From contig JAOZST010000147.1 in assembly GCA_029939535.1 (NCBI GenBank), forward strand, positions 1-9,647: 9,647 bases of DNA, given 5' to 3'. Positions 7,841-9,647 of the stretch are shown here, piece by piece. This stretch comes from NBML01 sp029939535. Lineage in GTDB: Bacteria > Desulfobacterota > Desulfobacteria > Desulfobacterales > Desulfobacteraceae. The number at the start of each line of letters is the position of its first letter. Positions within the stretch are counted from its first letter, which is position 1. Below the pieces are notes generated by a model. The model was not told the origin of the DNA and did not search any database. It worked only from the letters and a program-made list of their open reading frames with translations. A program made the position numbers and the translations under genes.

Positions 7841-9154
7841 TTATTTATTTGCTTTTTCAAATTTTCGTAGAAGTTTGTTACCACGTTTTACAGCTTCATC
7901 CATGGCTTGATCAGCAGTTTTACTTCCATTCCAGGTCGCCTCCATCTCCTCGTTGATAATTTCACGAATTTGAACAAAATTGCCGAAACGTATACCCCTG
8001 GAATTGGGAGTAGGCTGATTCAGACTCAACTGCTTAATGGCTGTATCCGTGCCAGGATTTTTTTCATAGAAACCCTGCTTCTTACTGAGTTCATAGGCAG
8101 CAGTGGTAATGGGTACATATCCGGTTTCCTGATGCCACCAGGCCTGAACTTCAGGAGAAGAAAGATAACTCATAAACTGGGCAACACCCTTATAAGAGCT
8201 TTTTTCATGGCCGCGCAGAACCCATAGGGTGGCTCCGCCGATGATGGAGTTTTGCGGTTTGTCTATAACATCTGGATAAAAGGGCAGCATGGTTTGACCA
8301 AACTCAAACTTAGCCTGTTTTTTAATGCCGCCATAATAGGCAGAAGAGTTCATCCACATTCCACATTCGCCATTGGTGAACATGGGCAGGCTGTCACCCC
8401 TTCGGCCACCATACTGGAAAATTTTATTCTTTTGCCATTTCGCAACTTCCCCTAACATCCTTTTGACCTGCTGGTTATTAAATGTAAACTCAGTATCGAT
8501 TCCGGCAAATCCATTTTCCCTGGTTCCCATGGCCAAATTATGCCAGGAACTGAAGTTTTCAACCATAACCCATGATTGCCAGCCAAAAGAAAATCCAAAC
8601 TTATAACCGGCATCAAGAATTTTCTGTGAGGCAGCTTCCATTTCCGGCCAGGTTTTTGGCGGCTCTTTAACTCCTGCTTTTTCCAGAGCATCTTTATTGT
8701 ACCAGAGAACCGGAGTGGAGCTGTTAAAGGGCATGGAAAGAAGTTTGCCTTCAGGGGTCTGATAGTAACTGATAACCGCCGGCAAATAGTCAGTTTTGTC
8801 AAAAGGGACACCACTGTCATTCATGACGTCTTCCACAGGGTAGACCGCACCTTTGGCTGCCATCATTGTGGCTGTTCCAACTTCAAAGACCTGTACGATA
8901 TGGGGCTGCTGCTTTGCTCTGAAGGCAGCAATTGCAGCAGTCATGGTTTCTGTATAGTTTCCCTTATAGACAGGCACAATTTTAAAATCCTGCTGGGTCA
9001 GGTTGAAATCGTCGGCAATCTTGTTGACCCGTTCTCCATTGACACCGCCCATTGCATGCCACCACTGGATTTCTGTAGCTGCAAAACTTACCTGGGCTGC
9101 GGTAAGCATTAAAATTACGACAACTGCTCCTAAAACACCTTTCAAATTAATCAT
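7841..9154 (-). CDS. ugpB: sn-glycerol-3-phosphate periplasmic binding protein UgpB
   Basis: 437-residue periplasmic solute-binding protein, the same size class as E. coli UgpB (438). Residues 1-25 form a Sec signal peptide: Lys5, a hydrophobic core VLGAVVVILMLTAA, and a likely cut after SFA, before ATEIQWWH. There is no lipobox cysteine. Long blocks match E. coli UgpB as I remember it: IVPVYKGNYTE, QVFEVGTATMMA, MPFNSSTPVLWYNKDA, TGYVPIT, QGFYEKNPG and RGNKLLRKFEK. Residues aligning with known glycerol-3-phosphate contacts are present: Tyr67, Glu91, Ser145/146, Tyr346 and Arg389. The expected ligands are therefore sn-glycerol-3-phosphate and probably glycerophosphocholine. AAGGAG 8 nt upstream supports the start. 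It is the first gene of ugpBAEC and hands ligand to UgpAE-UgpC. E. coli ugp is induced by phosphate starvation; no convincing Pho box is seen here. Confidence 0.96.
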   Translation of the reverse strand: MINLKGVLGAVVVILMLTAAQVSFAATEIQWWHAMGGVNGERVNKIADDFNLTQQDFKIVPVYKGNYTETMTAAIAAFRAKQQPHIVQVFEVGTATMMAAKGAVYPVEDVMNDSGVPFDKTDYLPAVISYYQTPEGKLLSMPFNSSTPVLWYNKDALEKAGVKEPPKTWPEMEAASQKILDAGYKFGFSFGWQSWVMVENFSSWHNLAMGTRENGFAGIDTEFTFNNQQVKRMLGEVAKWQKNKIFQYGGRRGDSLPMFTNGECGMWMNSSAYYGGIKKQAKFEFGQTMLPFYPDVIDKPQNSIIGGATLWVLRGHEKSSYKGVAQFMSYLSSPEVQAWWHQETGYVPITTAAYELSKKQGFYEKNPGTDTAIKQLSLNQPTPNSRGIRFGNFVQIREIINEEMEATWNGSKTADQAMDEAVKRGNKLLRKFEKANK

Positions 9155-9162
9155 CTTAGATT

Positions 9163-9168
9163 CTCCTT
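9163..9168 (-). promoter_or_regulatory. strong Shine-Dalgarno of ugpB
   Basis: The minus strand reads AAGGAG followed by 8 nt and the ugpB ATG. It is the best ribosome binding site in the operon, in line with high expression of the binding protein relative to the permeases. Confidence 0.85.
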
Positions 9169-9295
9169 AAAAAGTTTAGGGTTAATGGAAAGTTGTATAA
9201 AAAAATATAATATTTGAACATATATTACCAATGTACATATTACCTGGACACACAAAATATAAACATGGAACAGAAATTTTTTTTCTTGATAAGAA

Positions 9296-9325
9296 CTTAT
9301 AGGGTTGGAAATTCATTTTTGTCAA
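9296..9325 (-). promoter_or_regulatory. candidate sigma70-type promoter of ugpBAEC
   Basis: On the minus strand a perfect -35 TTGACA (9325-9320) is followed after 18 bp by TATAAG (9301-9296), one base from consensus. Initiation would be near 9289, giving a leader of about 135 nt before ugpB. Two small inverted repeats overlap it: TTTTGT-CA-ACAAAA (9317-9330) at the -35, and ATAAG-AA-CTTAT (9289-9300) at the -10 and start. Either could be an operator. A second, weaker pair nearer the gene (TTGGTA, 16 bp, TATATT) was noted. Confidence 0.55.
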
Positions 9326-9477
9326 CAAAAGTATACAAAAAAATCCAAAAAAACTTTGACACTTTACAACTCTTCTTCAAGATGCCGCATCAGAGAATTT
9401 TCCAGAAATACAGATGGAGCAGGCGGCATTGAATTTTTCGAAATGGAGATCGGTAATTACTGAGTAAATCTAAATTC

Positions 9478-9501
9478 AATAAAACAACGCGTTGTTTTAT
9501 T
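9478..9501. promoter_or_regulatory. perfect 24-bp palindrome, putative operator O1
   Basis: AATAAAACAACG (9478-9489) is followed directly by its reverse complement (9490-9501). Even-symmetric, CG-centred palindromes of this kind are typical operators of TetR- or LacI-family dimers. The regulator is not in the window. A perfect minus-strand TATAAT (9504-9499) overlaps its edge, without a good -35. Confidence 0.7.
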
Positions 9502-9506
9502 ATATA

Positions 9507-9535
9507 TTGACAAAAACAACGCGTTGTTTTATTAT
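9507..9535 (+). promoter_or_regulatory. near-consensus rightward sigma70-type promoter
   Basis: TTGACA (9507-9512), 17 bp, then TATTAT (9530-9535), one base from TATAAT. Transcription would begin near 9542 and run off the right edge. The upstream repeat unit has a degraded copy with the same spacing: TTCAAT (9475-9480), 17 bp, TATTAT (9498-9503). The target gene is not visible. Confidence 0.7.
9513..9530. promoter_or_regulatory. perfect 18-bp palindrome, putative operator O2
   Basis: AAAACAACGCGTTGTTTT occupies the whole 17-bp spacer between the -35 (9507-9512) and the -10 (9530-9535) plus the first base of the -10. A protein bound here would block RNA polymerase directly, the classic repressor geometry. 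Confidence 0.75.
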
Positions 9536-9587
9536 TGCTGCCAACAAACAACTCAAGAGAATTTAAATTATGATACGATTTGCATCT

Positions 9588-9621
9588 GTACATTTAGGGT
9601 TCGAAAAAAAATAAAATGTAC
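9588..9621 (+). repeat. inverted repeat in the leader of the rightward transcript
   Basis: GTACATTT (9588-9595) and AAATGTAC (9614-9621) pair over 8 bp with an 18-nt A-rich loop, followed by five T residues (9622-9626). It could be a weak attenuator or could sequester the ATG at 9616. The stem is AT-rich and the call is tentative. Confidence 0.3.
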
Positions 9622-9647
9622 TTTTTCTGGTCAATTTGGGTGAAGGG

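Larger units (their letters stand above)
9155..9474. other. non-coding upstream region of ugpB
   Basis: About 320 nt of AT-rich DNA with no convincing gene. It holds the ugpB leader and its candidate promoter. A more GC-rich patch at 9376-9433 contains ATGCCGC (9382-9388) complementary to GCGGCAT (9423-9429); with a 2-nt bulge, TTCA and TGAA extend the stem to 11 bp around a 34-nt loop. A plus-strand frame is open from 9360 to a TAA at 9465-9467, but it has no ribosome binding site or recognisable family. This patch may be a gene remnant or structured RNA, or nothing. Confidence 0.4.
9475..9538 (+). repeat. two adjacent 32-bp direct repeats carrying palindromes
   Basis: Unit 1 is 9475-9506 and unit 2 is 9507-9538. 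They share an identical 23-bp core (9481-9503 and 9513-9535) made of the CGCG-centred palindrome plus ATTAT. The 6 bases before each core are TTCAAT and TTGACA. The palindrome centres are 32 bp apart, about three helical turns, so bound proteins would face the same side. The units abut exactly, which suggests a tandem duplication of a promoter-operator followed by drift. Confidence 0.9.

Noticed and set aside
9340..9375. Possible Pho box upstream of ugpB (minus-strand TTGTAAAGTGTCAAAG)
   Set aside because: The two TGT-containing half repeats are about 7 nt apart instead of the 11-nt phase of PhoB sites, and the match to CTGTCAT is poor.
9214..9432. 72-codon plus-strand open frame upstream of ugpB
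   Set aside because: It is antisense to the ugpB promoter and leader, is rich in F, K and Y from AT-rich DNA, and has no ribosome binding site or recognisable domain.
9475..9538. The repeats as a CRISPR array or a plasmid-type iteron origin
   Set aside because: There are only two units with no spacers between them, and each unit aligns with promoter hexamers at 17-bp spacing, which fits an operator better. No Cas or Rep gene is present.
9390..9593. 67-codon minus-strand open frame crossing the palindromic repeats
   Set aside because: It runs through the promoter-operator repeats, has no Shine-Dalgarno, is low-complexity in translation, and resembles no family.
9616..9647. ATG-initiated frame (MYFFWSIWVK...) open to the right edge, and a 14-codon frame at 9570-9614 before it
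   Set aside because: Both lie downstream of the rightward promoter and could be real, but neither has a good Shine-Dalgarno, and 10-14 residues are too few to call a gene or leader peptide.

Overview
This 9.6 kb window looks like ordinary chromosome from an anaerobic Desulfobacterota (deltaproteobacterial) lineage, most likely a Desulfobacteraceae-like organism. This is inferred from moderate-to-low GC, the dxs-tlyA gene pair, and an EF-G-like GTPase whose G3 motif reads DTPGD. No rRNA, tRNA, CRISPR array or mobile element was recognised.

Left half, plus strand (95-4858): dxs (1-deoxy-D-xylulose-5-phosphate synthase, the entry enzyme of the MEP isoprenoid pathway) overlaps tlyA (S4 plus FtsJ-type rRNA methyltransferase/hemolysin family) by 23 nt, so the two are probably co-transcribed. 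After a 74-nt AT-rich gap comes a 689-residue EF-G paralogue that lacks the catalytic switch-II histidine of true EF-G. A strong hairpin terminator at 4884-4932 closes this block.

Right half, minus strand (9154 down to 4990): a complete ugpB-ugpA-ugpE-ugpC operon encodes an ABC importer for sn-glycerol-3-phosphate and probably glycerophosphodiesters. UgpB binds the ligand in the periplasm, UgpA and UgpE form the channel, and UgpC hydrolyses ATP. The two blocks are convergent and meet at the terminator. ugpQ (glycerophosphodiester phosphodiesterase), which follows ugpC in E. coli, is absent. A hairpin between ugpB and ugpA probably adjusts relative expression, and a good sigma70-type promoter for ugpB lies at 9296-9325.

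Right edge (9155-9647): about 490 nt with no convincing gene. It holds the most unusual DNA in the window: two adjacent 32-bp repeat units (9475-9538), each with a perfect palindrome centred on CGCG that sits exactly in the 17-bp spacer of a plus-strand promoter-like element. The second unit has a consensus TTGACA and a TATTAT. This looks like a duplicated promoter-operator for a rightward gene starting at or beyond the window end.

The genes themselves are mostly well-known families. The points worth following are the duplicated promoter-operator, the atypical GTPase centre of the EF-G-like protein, and the regulatory hairpins.
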